A stretch of DNA of 39,961 nucleotides from JADKIH01 sp043747595 (GTDB lineage: Bacteria; Bacteroidota; Bacteroidia; AKYH767-A; 2013-40CM-41-45). How positions within the stretch are numbered: the first letter of the stretch is position 1; every line of letters begins with the position of its first letter. The position numbers were made by a program, and so were the translations under genes. The stretch lies in assembly GCA_043747595.1 (NCBI GenBank), contig JAYTOX010000095.1:1-39961 (forward strand), written 5' to 3'. Positions 16,694 through 25,865 of this stretch are shown here, in pieces. Below the pieces are notes generated by a model. The model was not told the DNA's origin, made no database searches, and was given only the letters and a program-made list of their open reading frames with translations.

Positions 16694-18124
16694 ATGGGAA
16701 TATTTTTTTATTATTTTACAAAATTTGCCGATCACTTTATATTGGTGTATAGCTGTTTATTATTCGGCACTTATTTTTTATTGTCGGCATTTTCAGCAAT
16801 AGACATCATCAAGTACATGCGTCGAAATAGTTTTATTGATTATCGCGATATATTGGCAGCTCCTTCTGCTCCATCAATTTCGATTATTGCACCGGCCTAT
16901 AATGAATCGAAAACAATTGTAGAGAATGTTCGTTCGCTGTTAAATATACATTATGTCAATTTTGAAGTAATTATTGTGAACGACGGTTCGAAAGACGATA
17001 CACTAAAATTAATGATTGAGGCATATTCACTTGAACCGGTTCAGTATGCTTATGAAGAGAGAACAAGTTCCAAACCGATTAAAGTTGTCTATAAATCGAC
17101 AATTCCATCATTGAACAAGTTGACTGTTGTTGATAAGGTGAATGGAGGAAAAGCAGATGCATTAAATGCCGGGATCAACATAAGTAAATATGATCTGTTT
17201 GCAGCGATAGATGTTGATTGTATATTAGAATACGAATCGCTTTTGAAGATGGTAAAACCATTTATGGAACAAACCGATGATGATCGTGTTATTGCTGTGG
17301 GTGGTGTTGTTCGGATTGCTAATAGCTGCGAAGTAAATGAAGGAAAGATTACACAAGTTAATTTACCTAAACAAATAATACCACGCATACAAGTTCTTGA
17401 GTACATCAGAGCGTTCTTATTAGGGCGTATGGCATGGAGCCGTTTGAATGGCTTGATACTTATCTCCGGCGCCTTTGGAATGTTCGACAAAAGAATCGTG
17501 ATAGATTGTGGCGGTTACAATCATAACACAGTAGGCGAAGACATGGAATTGGTAATAAGGATGCGTCGGTATATGGAAGAGCGCAATATCAAATATCGAA
17601 TTGTTTACCTACCCGATCCATTATGTTGGACCGAAGCTCCGGACAATTTCAAAATTTTGAGTAAGCAGCGCAATCGATGGACGCGAGGAACAGCAGAAAC
17701 ATTATGGATACATAAAAAATTAATATTTAATCCGAAGTATCACTTTCTTGGAATGATAAGTATGCCATTTTGGTTTTTGTTTGAATACATGGCACCAATA
17801 GTAGAAACCGTTGCTTTTTTATATTTAGTTATGATGGCTTTTTTAGGGATTCTGAACATTGAATTATTTATTACGTTGTTCTTGTTGATTTATGCCTTTG
17901 CAATTATGTATTCGACTGCCGCAATACTTTTTGAGGAGTTAAGTTTTCATCAATACAAAAAGAAACGCGACATTATTCGCTTGCTTGGAACAGCATTGAT
18001 CGAACCAATTTTCATACATCCATTAACGGTGTATTATGCAATCAGAGGGAACCTTGACTTGATGACAGGAGTAAAGAACTGGGGAGAAATGAAACGAAAA
18101 GGCTTTACTCGAAAAAAAGTTTAA
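16694..18124 (+). CDS. processive family-2 glycosyltransferase, membrane-bound (PgaC/IcaA-like)
   Basis: The 476-residue enzyme has an N-terminal membrane segment (about 14-40), a cytosolic GT-A domain and several C-terminal membrane segments (about 350-412, with a further hydrophobic region near 425-450). The processive GT2 motifs are complete: NDGS (96-99), DVD (173-175), GED (281-283) as the catalytic base region, and QRNRW (325-329), the Q/RxxRW motif that holds the growing chain. This set is typical of enzymes making beta-linked polymers such as poly-N-acetylglucosamine, cellulose or hyaluronan. The sugar cannot be decided from sequence. No PilZ domain is present, so direct cyclic-di-GMP control as in BcsA is not indicated. 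It is the last gene of the operon. Confidence 0.92.
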   Translation: MGIFFYYFTKFADHFILVYSCLLFGTYFLLSAFSAIDIIKYMRRNSFIDYRDILAAPSAPSISIIAPAYNESKTIVENVRSLLNIHYVNFEVIIVNDGSKDDTLKLMIEAYSLEPVQYAYEERTSSKPIKVVYKSTIPSLNKLTVVDKVNGGKADALNAGINISKYDLFAAIDVDCILEYESLLKMVKPFMEQTDDDRVIAVGGVVRIANSCEVNEGKITQVNLPKQIIPRIQVLEYIRAFLLGRMAWSRLNGLILISGAFGMFDKRIVIDCGGYNHNTVGEDMELVIRMRRYMEERNIKYRIVYLPDPLCWTEAPDNFKILSKQRNRWTRGTAETLWIHKKLIFNPKYHFLGMISMPFWFLFEYMAPIVETVAFLYLVMMAFLGILNIELFITLFLLIYAFAIMYSTAAILFEELSFHQYKKKRDIIRLLGTALIEPIFIHPLTVYYAIRGNLDLMTGVKNWGEMKRKGFTRKKV

Positions 18125-18147
18125 TCTGTTTCAGTTAGATTTTTTTT
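18123..18147. terminator. weak terminator between convergent genes
   Basis: AATCT (18123-18127) and AGATT (18137-18141) form a short stem followed by a T run to 18147, right at the end of the glycosyltransferase gene. The stem is only 5-6 base pairs, so efficiency should be low, and it overlaps the stop of the opposing gene. Confidence 0.35.
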
Positions 18148-19306
18148 AGAAATGCGTTTTGTTTGACAAGCCTGAATTAAAAATAGTTTGCATCATAGGA
18201 AAATAGAACTCCCAGAAAAATCTATTTCGGTCAGTAACATCTACAGCGTTGTACATAAGGAATTTTAACCCGGAAATTCCACTCATCTTTGCGAATCGAA
18301 ATTTTGTTGGATTGTCGGCAAAGTCACCACAAAAATAATAGAAGTTGTAGTCATGTTCTCTATGAATGACAGCAGGAAAAATTTTTGGTATACCATTAGC
18401 AGTTAATATAGCCTCACCTTCAGGGCGCGTTCCTAGAACATACTTAGAAACAATCTGATTTGAATCGCTTTTGTTGACGATAATATCGATCCAATAGGGA
18501 TAAATCATTACCGCGGGAACATCATATTGTTCTTGGTATTTCTTTTCAGTATAAATCTTCGGGATTGCATCATTCAGTTCTCTCCCTTTTTCTAGAACCA
18601 ATACTTTTCCTTCTTGATTGATAAAGAGCATTCCTTCATTTTTAAAATTCCAAACTCCATTATGTTCCTTTTTATACGACCTGATAATCCAATTAGGTAA
18701 GTCAGGGTTATTAACAGTATCTAAGCTTGCGATATAACGAGCCATCCATCCACTCCACTCAATCTTCCACATATTCTGAAAATCGCGGCGAACATCGTTG
18801 GGAGTTGGGTAACCAATTGTATTAAATTCGGCTATTACCGGCTTTTTTTTCTCCTTCATTTTTCGCATCAGAAGCAGATCCTTCTCAGAGAGACCGCCAT
18901 AAATGCTTTCAGAATTATCGTTGATATCTCTGTGCCGATACCATTCATTACCTAGTACGCCGTAAGTATCGGCAAAATAAGCTAAATCATAAATTTTAGC
19001 CAAGCTATCAACCTCAGGATCATTGAATTTTTCAAAGTCATTGACCGTATATTTTTCATCGTCTTGGGGGAAAAAACCAAAATAATCTTGATTAATATCG
19101 TAATAAGAACCGTCTGGTTTAGTGTATTTTTCATGATCTAAGATCCAGTTGATTGAACGGTGTTTGTAGCTATTTGAGTTCAAAACAGTCTTGTCTACAA
19201 TCAATAAGTTCAATTTTCGCTTAGAAGAGAACTCCCAAGCAATACGCATCCATAGAGGTGTTGCAAGAAAAATAAGAATTGATGCTATTATTAAGCGGCT
19301 TTTCAT
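18146..19306 (-). CDS. unrecognised protein with N-terminal membrane anchor, alpha/beta type
   Basis: I do not recognise this 386-residue protein. It starts with a single hydrophobic segment (about residues 5-21) that would export or anchor it. A first strand, KLNLLIVD (31-38), is followed by segments such as DLAYFADTYG, GLSEKDLLLMRKMKEK and KPVIAEFNTIG. This strand-helix-strand order resembles glutamine-amidotransferase-like or glycoside-hydrolase-associated folds, but no catalytic triad could be placed. The C-terminal part is rich in W, Y and F, as in carbohydrate-active proteins. It converges on the glycosyltransferase with a 21-base gap. A -7 promoter box lies about 60 bases upstream of its ATG. 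Confidence 0.65.
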   Translation of the reverse strand: MKSRLIIASILIFLATPLWMRIAWEFSSKRKLNLLIVDKTVLNSNSYKHRSINWILDHEKYTKPDGSYYDINQDYFGFFPQDDEKYTVNDFEKFNDPEVDSLAKIYDLAYFADTYGVLGNEWYRHRDINDNSESIYGGLSEKDLLLMRKMKEKKKPVIAEFNTIGYPTPNDVRRDFQNMWKIEWSGWMARYIASLDTVNNPDLPNWIIRSYKKEHNGVWNFKNEGMLFINQEGKVLVLEKGRELNDAIPKIYTEKKYQEQYDVPAVMIYPYWIDIIVNKSDSNQIVSKYVLGTRPEGEAILTANGIPKIFPAVIHREHDYNFYYFCGDFADNPTKFRFAKMSGISGLKFLMYNAVDVTDRNRFFWEFYFPMMQTIFNSGLSNKTHF

Positions 19307-19366
19307 TCAAATAAAAATGTAAGTTATGAGGTGTAAATGTACCTCTTTGCCGCACTTGAAACGAAA

Positions 19367-19374
19367 CAAAAGTA
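19367..19374 (-). promoter_or_regulatory. putative -7 box for the 18146-19306 gene
   Basis: On the minus strand the site reads TACTTTTG, an exact match to TAnnTTTG and identical to the ispH box. It lies about 60 bases upstream of the ATG at 19306, in the divergent region shared with the response-regulator gene. No good -33 element at the usual distance was found. Confidence 0.42.
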
Positions 19375-19417
19375 GGGTGATATCCATAAAAAGATTCACA
19401 CAAAAGTGTTTAAAACA

Positions 19418-20593
19418 ATGGCAGTCGCAAAAATATTTATTGTAGAGGATGATCACTTCCTAGGTAGTCTCATAAAGAAGACGCTGGAAAAGCTAGACAA
19501 TTGCGAGGTGACTCTTTTTACGTCGCCCGACGAATGTTTAAGCAATTTGCATTTAAACCCAGATATCATTTCTATTGATTACATGCTTCCGGGCATGAAT
19601 GGAATTGAATTGATGGGAAAAATTAAAAACTATAATGATTCAATTCAATGCGTCATGGTTTCAGGTCAAGAAAAAATAGATGTAGTTATTGAAACATATA
19701 GAATGGGAGCATCCGATTACATTATCAAGAATGATAATGCTTTAGTTAATCTTGAAAATTCCGTAAAATCATTATGCAAGAATGTATATCTGCGACAAGA
19801 AAATGATACCTTAAAAGAACAAGTAATTGATAGACATAAATACACGAACATATTAGGAAATAGTAGTCCGGTATTGAAAGTTTTACGTTTGATTCAAAAA
19901 GTTGAAAAAAGCAGTATCATGGTACTTGTTACAGGGCAGTCAGGTACAGGAAAAGAATTAGTTGCAAAAGCGATCCATTATAATTCAGGACGTGCTCGCA
20001 AACCATTTGTTACAGTTAACATGGGTGCAATTCCCGACGACTTAGTAGAGAGTGAATTATTTGGTCATGAAAAAGGAGCCTTTACCGATGCACGAGATAG
20101 AAGAATAGGAAAATTTGAAGAGGCGAATGAAGGAACTATTTTCCTAGATGAGATTGGAGAAATGGATTTGATGTTACAAACAAAATTATTGCGCGTGCTT
20201 CAAGAAAAAGAAGTTACTCGGATAGGTAGTAACAAATCAATTAAATTAGATGTACGTGTAATTGCAGCTACAAATAAAAATCTTGCACACGAAGTAAAAA
20301 GTGGAAATTTTAGGGAAGACTTATTTTATCGTTTACAGGGATTTTTAATTCACCTTCCACCTCTTTTAGAACGTGGCGACGACGTTGTTTTGCTATCGAA
20401 AAATTTCTTACAAGATTTTTGCAAAGAAAATAAAATGCCAAATATTCAATTAAGTAAAGAGGCAACTCGATTCTTAATGGATTATAAATGGCCGGGTAAT
20501 GTAAGAGAGCTTAAAGCTGTCATTGAAAGAGCAGCTATAATGTCAGAGAACAATACTATTCTTCCTGAAGATTTAGTATTTGCGACATCATAA
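19418..20593 (+). CDS. NtrC-like response regulator without a DNA-binding domain
   Basis: The product has a receiver domain (acceptor D54 in the ISIDYMLPG motif) and a sigma54-activator AAA+ domain: Walker A GQSGTGKE, ELFGHEKGAFTDA, Walker B TIFLDEIGEMD, and the arginine-rich FREDLFYRL and WPGNVRELK motifs. Two things are unusual. The sigma54-contacting loop reads GAFTDA instead of GAFTGA. The protein ends just after the AAA+ lid (PEDLVFATS), so the C-terminal Fis-type helix-turn-helix of NtrC is missing. An in-frame GTG at 19406 is possible, but the ATG at 19418 opens directly into the receiver fold and gives 391 residues. A strong terminator follows, then the T9SS cargo operon. Confidence 0.92.
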   Translation: MAVAKIFIVEDDHFLGSLIKKTLEKLDNCEVTLFTSPDECLSNLHLNPDIISIDYMLPGMNGIELMGKIKNYNDSIQCVMVSGQEKIDVVIETYRMGASDYIIKNDNALVNLENSVKSLCKNVYLRQENDTLKEQVIDRHKYTNILGNSSPVLKVLRLIQKVEKSSIMVLVTGQSGTGKELVAKAIHYNSGRARKPFVTVNMGAIPDDLVESELFGHEKGAFTDARDRRIGKFEEANEGTIFLDEIGEMDLMLQTKLLRVLQEKEVTRIGSNKSIKLDVRVIAATNKNLAHEVKSGNFREDLFYRLQGFLIHLPPLLERGDDVVLLSKNFLQDFCKENKMPNIQLSKEATRFLMDYKWPGNVRELKAVIERAAIMSENNTILPEDLVFATS

Positions 20594-20616
20594 AAACACT
20601 GCCGTATTGTTTTACA

Positions 20617-20642
20617 AATCCTGCTTCGGCGGGATTTTTTTT
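20617..20642 (+). terminator. Rho-independent terminator with a UUCG loop
   Basis: AATCCTGC (20617-20624) pairs with GCGGGATT (20629-20636), one G-U pair, around a TTCG tetraloop, and a run of T follows to 20642. The UUCG loop makes a particularly stable hairpin. It closes the response-regulator gene. Confidence 0.92.
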
Positions 20643-20749
20643 GCCCTTTTTCGTAAAGCTATAAATTCTTACAGATGTAAAGAATGGAGTTGCTTACGAC
20701 TTACTTTATGTGCTCAATTTCGTAAATCGTACTATAAAAGGATCTCAAA

Positions 20750-21052
20750 ATGTCAGTTACAAAAAGAAGAATGAAAACAGATCAAAAACAGAGAATCAAA
20801 ATTAAGCTGTCGACAAAATGGGTCGTTTCTGGCGCTATTTCATTAGCAACATTTGTAATTCTATTTATTATCCATTCGGGGACACCTCTTTTAAGTAAAG
20901 CGAAGAGCAATCAAAGTCTAAAAATTATCAATTTAGAAGACCAAGCATTTACGAATCAAACAGAAATACCATCAATAGAAATAAAGCCGGTAGTTCAAAC
21001 CGGAAAGAATACCATTTTCATTAAAAAAGTGAAATCGAAAATCCAACCGTAA
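20750..21052 (+). CDS. small single-pass membrane protein, unknown
   Basis: The product is 100 residues: a very basic N-terminus (about 1-24), one membrane segment (about 25-42) and a short polar tail. No family is recognised. The ATG is preceded by AAGGA 7 bases upstream, an unusually good Shine-Dalgarno sequence for this window, which supports translation. The basic stretch plus LSTK before the membrane segment resembles the start of the protein at 24522 (KLKFRLTTK, then a membrane segment), so the two may share an N-terminal module. The next gene starts 9 bases after the stop. ATG 20771 is an alternative start. Confidence 0.65.
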   Translation: MSVTKRRMKTDQKQRIKIKLSTKWVVSGAISLATFVILFIIHSGTPLLSKAKSNQSLKIINLEDQAFTNQTEIPSIEIKPVVQTGKNTIFIKKVKSKIQP

Positions 21053-21061
21053 TTTTCACAC

Positions 21062-24000
21062 ATGAAAAAAACTACATTTTTCACAGAAAGCACCATCAAT
21101 ACACCACAAAAGGGAAGTTCCTTACAATTTCTTTTTGTGTACATCTTGGGGTTAATCTTATTGATGTGTTTAGGATCATACGCAGCCACCAAAACTTCTA
21201 TTGCTACCGGCAATTGGGAGAATCCGGCAATATGGACGCCGGCAGGAGTTCCCCAGCAAAATGATAATGTGGTAGTAAGCCCAAACACTATTATAACAAC
21301 AACACAGAACGTAACAATTCAGTCGCTTTCAGTTTCATCGGCAAGTCAATTAATACTTGGTACAATGATACGAATGACGCTCAATAGCAATTTGACAATA
21401 GATGGAAAATTGTCTATGAACAAAGGGCTGATAACACAGAACACTTCCGGTAGTAAATTTAAAATAGGATCAGCCGGAACATTTACTTGGGATCCTGGAA
21501 TTAATAATTCGACGGAAGCAAGCTTGTTTACAAATAGTATAGAACAATTCGATATTGGAAGTTTATTAATTATTAAAAACTGGTACGACTACACTACTCC
21601 ACTTACACAATATATTAATGGGAACTTTGGAAGTTTAGAGATCAATTCACCCGGAGGATCTAATTCAATAGTTGAATGGGATCAACACAATCAATTTGAG
21701 TTACACAAAATTTTTGGAACACTTACAATCGATCAAGGATGGATAACACTTGATAAAAGTGGATCAATTAGTAACACTACCATAGGAAATATAATTTTAA
21801 AAAATATTAATTCAACTTTCTATGCTCACAATGGAAATCACCCCAATAATTTCACGGTCCATTGTGCGAATGTTACTAATAATGGTGGAACATTTTACGG
21901 GTTGAATGATGGAAATGGAAATGTTAGAATTCATACTTCAGGAAATTTCACAAATAGTGGAAATGTAAAGATCATAAATAATTCAGGAATAATAAATGTT
22001 GGAAATGGAAATGCCACATTCGATGTTGATGGCACTTACACGCAAATCACCGGAGATACACGAATCATTTACAATATTGCCACAAAAAACTCAGGGACCT
22101 TCACTTCTACTTTTGGAAATTTATTTTTGAATGGAGGAATTTTTATGGGACAAACAGCATGTCACGTCAACAATCAAGTTTGTTCTCTGAACATAACCAA
22201 CGATTTAAAAATTAATTTCAATAAGAATACAGACAAATTCAGATGCACATCATTGTCAAGTATAGGTGGCATACTAAACAATGCGAAAGTAGAATTAACT
22301 GTTGGCGGAAATTTTACAATCGATGGAGTTACTGCTGCTGAAATTACCAGTTCTGCTTCTTCAGGTTCTGAAAAAGTATCCGTTAGAGGCAACTTAGAAA
22401 TAAATGGCTGTACAACGAGCTTTAATTATGGAAGTTTAACATCATCGCACGACAATCAAATCTTCATTTCAAAAGATTTAATAATGAGTGGTGGTCAATT
22501 TTCACTTTCTAGAAACAACGGAAATCTTTTGGCTACGATTAATAGAACGCTTAGAATTACCGGAGGTCAGATGATGATAAAAAATCAAGAAGGAAATGCA
22601 GCAGTTGAGGTACTTCAGAAATTTGAACAATTGGCGGGAAATTTATTATTCCATTCTAATAGCTCGGATATTTCCGCGAGCAATATAATACTTTCAGTTA
22701 ATGGAAGCTTTTCTCAGAACGGAGGAAGAATAAACCTTGATGATAATTCCAATAGTCTAATTGGATTACGCGAATTGAATTTAAGAACAGATAGTGTTCT
22801 ATATTCAGGTGTCGGTATAATAGATAGAAATGGAACATCTATGAGTAATAATAATACAAAAATTATTTATGGAAATTCCGGCAAAATGATTTTAAAACGT
22901 GAAGGAAATTTACACTCTATATCAAATGCAATTCAGGTAATAAAATCGGGTACAACACTTTCAATAGCCGATTGTCCATTTCAAATAGCATCTACAGCAG
23001 ATCCATTACAAAATACATTAGTAATTAATGACGAAGGAAAGTTAACAATTAACCAAGGACAAATAGTCTCTAACGGCCAGCAAGCCTATGCCAAAGTTTT
23101 TGTTGATTCTTCTTCCACTCTTGTTATTAAAACATCTGACGGCATATTCAATACCAACAATCAAGGATCAATAAGTGCTTACGGCAACATTAGTTTGAAT
23201 ATTCACCCAAAAAGTACAATTGAATATAGTGGAAATGTAAATCAAACAATTACATCGTTGGCAAATATAGGAAGCTACACATCAAAAAAATACGGAATTT
23301 TAAAAATAGCATTACAAGGAACAAACAATCTTATGGCCACTCCTTCATCGAACGATATTATTGTTCGAACGAGAATAGAATTAGCAAGTGGAATACTTTC
23401 ACTCAACAATAAAACAATTACGATTGAGAATGGAAAATCAGATGGGATAAGTAGAGAGAAAGGATTTATTATGAGTGAGAGTAATTACCCTGTAAGCAGC
23501 GGGAATATAAGATGGCAAAACATTTCAGAGGGATGGCATGAAATTCCTTTCGGAGTAAGCAGCGGAATATTGATACCTGTTTATTTCAAACCGATTACCG
23601 GGATAGGAAAAGAACTATCGGTAAGTACAAGAAGAACAACTACAGACAACAAACCATATCCTTCTCTTAGTTTGAATTTTCCCGGAGGAAATTATTTCGC
23701 AACAGATCAGACGATCGATAGATGGTGGGGATTTAATGCACCTGGAGTAACGGCAGACGTAAAACTAAGTTATTGCGGTATTGAAAATAGTTTAAATCAA
23801 AGTTTGGCCACAGGCCTATTAAATATAATTCAATGGAAAGGTGATGGCTGGAATATTAGTAACGGCGAGGCTATGGGAAGCAATTCATTGATAGGAGTTA
23901 TTTCAATCACTTCTACTCCACTCTATCCTGACTGGACAATAGCATCGGTTAAAGTTGCAGCTATCGATATCAATGCCGATTTAAAAAGTGAAATAGTAAC

Positions 24001-24505
24001 AGTTAACTGGCATATTAAATCAGAAACAGGAATCGATCATTTTATTGTAGAAAAAAGTTCAGATGGTATTTCCTTTTCAGAAACAGGAATGATAAAAGCT
24101 TCATTTGATAGTAAGGTGAGAGATTACAATTTTGATGATTTGGGATTTGATCCGAATAAAAATATTTATCGACTAAAACAAGTATCACCTGATGGTTCAT
24201 TTATTTATTCCAAAACAGTAAAAGTATCGGGTAAAATAATTGTTGATGGAATTAAAATTAATTCTACTTCACCTAACCCATTCACAAACACTTTAACAAT
24301 TTCAATTAGCACACAATCCAGTCAGAAAATAAGTATTTCGATTTATAGCACAGATGGACGACTAAGAAATAAATCAGATCAAATTTCAGAATCCGGTGAA
24401 AGTAAAATTACACTTGACAACTTGGATATTTTGGAACCGGGTACCTATGTATTAGTTATAGAAAGTGAAAAAGGAAAGACAACTCAAAAAATTATTAAGA
24501 ACTAA
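21062..24505 (+). CDS. T9SS type A cargo protein with G8-like and beta-helix-like regions
   Basis: The 1147-residue protein has a long n-region followed by a hydrophobic signal (about 22-42, ending SYAA). A G8-like opening (ATGNWENPAIWTPAGVPQQN) follows. Next comes a very long Asn/Gly/Thr-rich region of short repeating strands, as in beta-helix adhesins (about 90-790). A fibronectin-like segment (about 970-1060, with DHFIVEKSSDG and YRLKQV) precedes a C-terminal type A sorting domain with SPNPF, ISIYSTDGR and LEPGTYVLVIE. Type A domains direct export through the T9SS and attachment to the surface or release. The substrate or ligand is unknown. It lies between the small membrane protein and a second cargo gene in one operon. 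Confidence 0.85.
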   Translation: MKKTTFFTESTINTPQKGSSLQFLFVYILGLILLMCLGSYAATKTSIATGNWENPAIWTPAGVPQQNDNVVVSPNTIITTTQNVTIQSLSVSSASQLILGTMIRMTLNSNLTIDGKLSMNKGLITQNTSGSKFKIGSAGTFTWDPGINNSTEASLFTNSIEQFDIGSLLIIKNWYDYTTPLTQYINGNFGSLEINSPGGSNSIVEWDQHNQFELHKIFGTLTIDQGWITLDKSGSISNTTIGNIILKNINSTFYAHNGNHPNNFTVHCANVTNNGGTFYGLNDGNGNVRIHTSGNFTNSGNVKIINNSGIINVGNGNATFDVDGTYTQITGDTRIIYNIATKNSGTFTSTFGNLFLNGGIFMGQTACHVNNQVCSLNITNDLKINFNKNTDKFRCTSLSSIGGILNNAKVELTVGGNFTIDGVTAAEITSSASSGSEKVSVRGNLEINGCTTSFNYGSLTSSHDNQIFISKDLIMSGGQFSLSRNNGNLLATINRTLRITGGQMMIKNQEGNAAVEVLQKFEQLAGNLLFHSNSSDISASNIILSVNGSFSQNGGRINLDDNSNSLIGLRELNLRTDSVLYSGVGIIDRNGTSMSNNNTKIIYGNSGKMILKREGNLHSISNAIQVIKSGTTLSIADCPFQIASTADPLQNTLVINDEGKLTINQGQIVSNGQQAYAKVFVDSSSTLVIKTSDGIFNTNNQGSISAYGNISLNIHPKSTIEYSGNVNQTITSLANIGSYTSKKYGILKIALQGTNNLMATPSSNDIIVRTRIELASGILSLNNKTITIENGKSDGISREKGFIMSESNYPVSSGNIRWQNISEGWHEIPFGVSSGILIPVYFKPITGIGKELSVSTRRTTTDNKPYPSLSLNFPGGNYFATDQTIDRWWGFNAPGVTADVKLSYCGIENSLNQSLATGLLNIIQWKGDGWNISNGEAMGSNSLIGVISITSTPLYPDWTIASVKVAAIDINADLKSEIVTVNWHIKSETGIDHFIVEKSSDGISFSETGMIKASFDSKVRDYNFDDLGFDPNKNIYRLKQVSPDGSFIYSKTVKVSGKIIVDGIKINSTSPNPFTNTLTISISTQSSQKISISIYSTDGRLRNKSDQISESGESKITLDNLDILEPGTYVLVIESEKGKTTQKIIKN

Positions 24506-24521
24506 GCCTAATCAATCAGCA

Positions 24522-25865
24522 ATGAAAATTAAACAACGACGTAAACTTAAGTTTAGGCTTACAACCAAATTCATGTTGATAGCAGGAGGAATTACCTTTA
24601 TGCTTTCAATGACTGCAGGGTTGTTGGTGTATATGAATATTAGTTATAATGAAAAAATTCGAGCTGCTGCTACAGGTATTGAAGGAAGTGGTGGTTATTT
24701 GAACACTGGCGATCTATTGTCACAATTCACTTTTGAAACACAAAATATTACTCAATCAAATCTAGGACCAAATGCTATTTCAATTTGCAAAGATGCCCAT
24801 GCATTGGACGGTGGTCGCTCTTCTACTAAAGGGTTATCGGCAGGAGTCAATGGGAAAGATATCGATTTAGTGTTAGCCGATGGCGAGATTTGGAATCAGG
24901 AAGGCATTGATATAAGTATCGACTATAGAAGAAATGAAAAGAGTGGAAATTTTTTCACGAGAGAAAATGGATTTAACTTTGGAATGGAGAATGGATTTAT
25001 AGTTATCAGTTATCGATTAGAAAATAAAAGAGGCGGAATTGAATCTATTAAAACAAAAACAGACTACGAGATATCAGAAGACGAGATATTCAGAACATAT
25101 CGATTCATTTATAATCCTGCAAAAGGGAAAGCAGAAATATTTGTCAATGGAGCGATCGTATGGAGCAATCAACATGCTGAGAACACATCACTTTCTTGGA
25201 AGAATGCCGGAAATGTTACTATTGGAAAAGGCATGAATGGGAACGGAAAAGATTTAGCGATAATAGACAATTTGATAATAAAAACAGCAGGAAACACTGC
25301 ACCTCTATCAGAATCGTTATTAAATTTTATGCTGGAAGAAAAAGACAGTGAAATAAAAATACATTGGTCTACTTCAGCAAACGATAAAATTAAATCTTTC
25401 AACGTTGAACGATCCATCAATGGTGTCGATTTTGTAACAGTTACCACCGTGCCGGTTGATCTCGATCTCAAAGAAAATGACGAATATACTTATACAGATA
25501 AGACAAAAACGACGAATGGAATTGTTTATTATCGCTTACGACAAACATTCAACAATGGTAAATTCATTTCACATTCGTTGGCAGCGATCAAGATCGACAA
25601 TGAAAAAAGTTTTGCAATAGAAAGAATAAGTCCTATTCCATTTGACAAAACATTCGATCTCACATACTACTTACCTTCATCAGGAAGAGTTTGGCTACAG
25701 ATCAATGATGAAAACGGAAAGATGATTGATACGCAATCATTCGAAGCTCCAAAAGGAAAAAACGTTCACGTTTACAAGACCGACAAAGTGATAGAGAGCG
25801 GCACCTATACTGTTAATCTAATGTTTAACGACAAAAAAATAATACGATCAATAATTAAGATATAA
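24522..25865 (+). CDS. T9SS type A cargo protein with LamG-like lectin domain
   Basis: From the ATG at 24522 the product has 447 residues. A basic N-terminus (KQRRKLKFRLTTK) leads into one membrane segment (about 18-38) with no obvious signal peptidase site, so it may stay anchored. A concanavalin A/LamG-like beta-sandwich (about 55-255, with SIDYRRNE, YRFIYNP and EIFVNG) follows. Then come a fibronectin-like segment (WSTSANDKIKSFNVERS ... YRLRQT) and a type A sorting domain (SPIPFDK ... SGTYTVNLMF). A GTG at 24465 inside the previous gene is a poor alternative start. It begins 17 bases after that gene's stop and ends at a bidirectional terminator. A carbohydrate-binding role is inferred. Confidence 0.8.
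   Translation: MKIKQRRKLKFRLTTKFMLIAGGITFMLSMTAGLLVYMNISYNEKIRAAATGIEGSGGYLNTGDLLSQFTFETQNITQSNLGPNAISICKDAHALDGGRSSTKGLSAGVNGKDIDLVLADGEIWNQEGIDISIDYRRNEKSGNFFTRENGFNFGMENGFIVISYRLENKRGGIESIKTKTDYEISEDEIFRTYRFIYNPAKGKAEIFVNGAIVWSNQHAENTSLSWKNAGNVTIGKGMNGNGKDLAIIDNLIIKTAGNTAPLSESLLNFMLEEKDSEIKIHWSTSANDKIKSFNVERSINGVDFVTVTTVPVDLDLKENDEYTYTDKTKTTNGIVYYRLRQTFNNGKFISHSLAAIKIDNEKSFAIERISPIPFDKTFDLTYYLPSSGRVWLQINDENGKMIDTQSFEAPKGKNVHVYKTDKVIESGTYTVNLMFNDKKIIRSIIKI

Noticed and set aside
16694..18124. Cellulose synthase BcsA
   Set aside because: The GT2 motifs fit, but there is no PilZ domain and no BcsB-like gene nearby; the polymer cannot be named.
20594..20749. Sigma54 promoter controlled by the NtrC-like regulator
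   Set aside because: Looked for GG-N10-GC with TGGCA/TTGC context; the TGGAGTTGCTT string near 20686 lacks the proper spacing.
24465..24521. GTG start of the second cargo gene inside the end of the first
   Set aside because: It would add an Arg/Lys-rich stretch encoded within the sorting domain of the upstream gene; the ATG at 24522 gives a sensible N-terminus.
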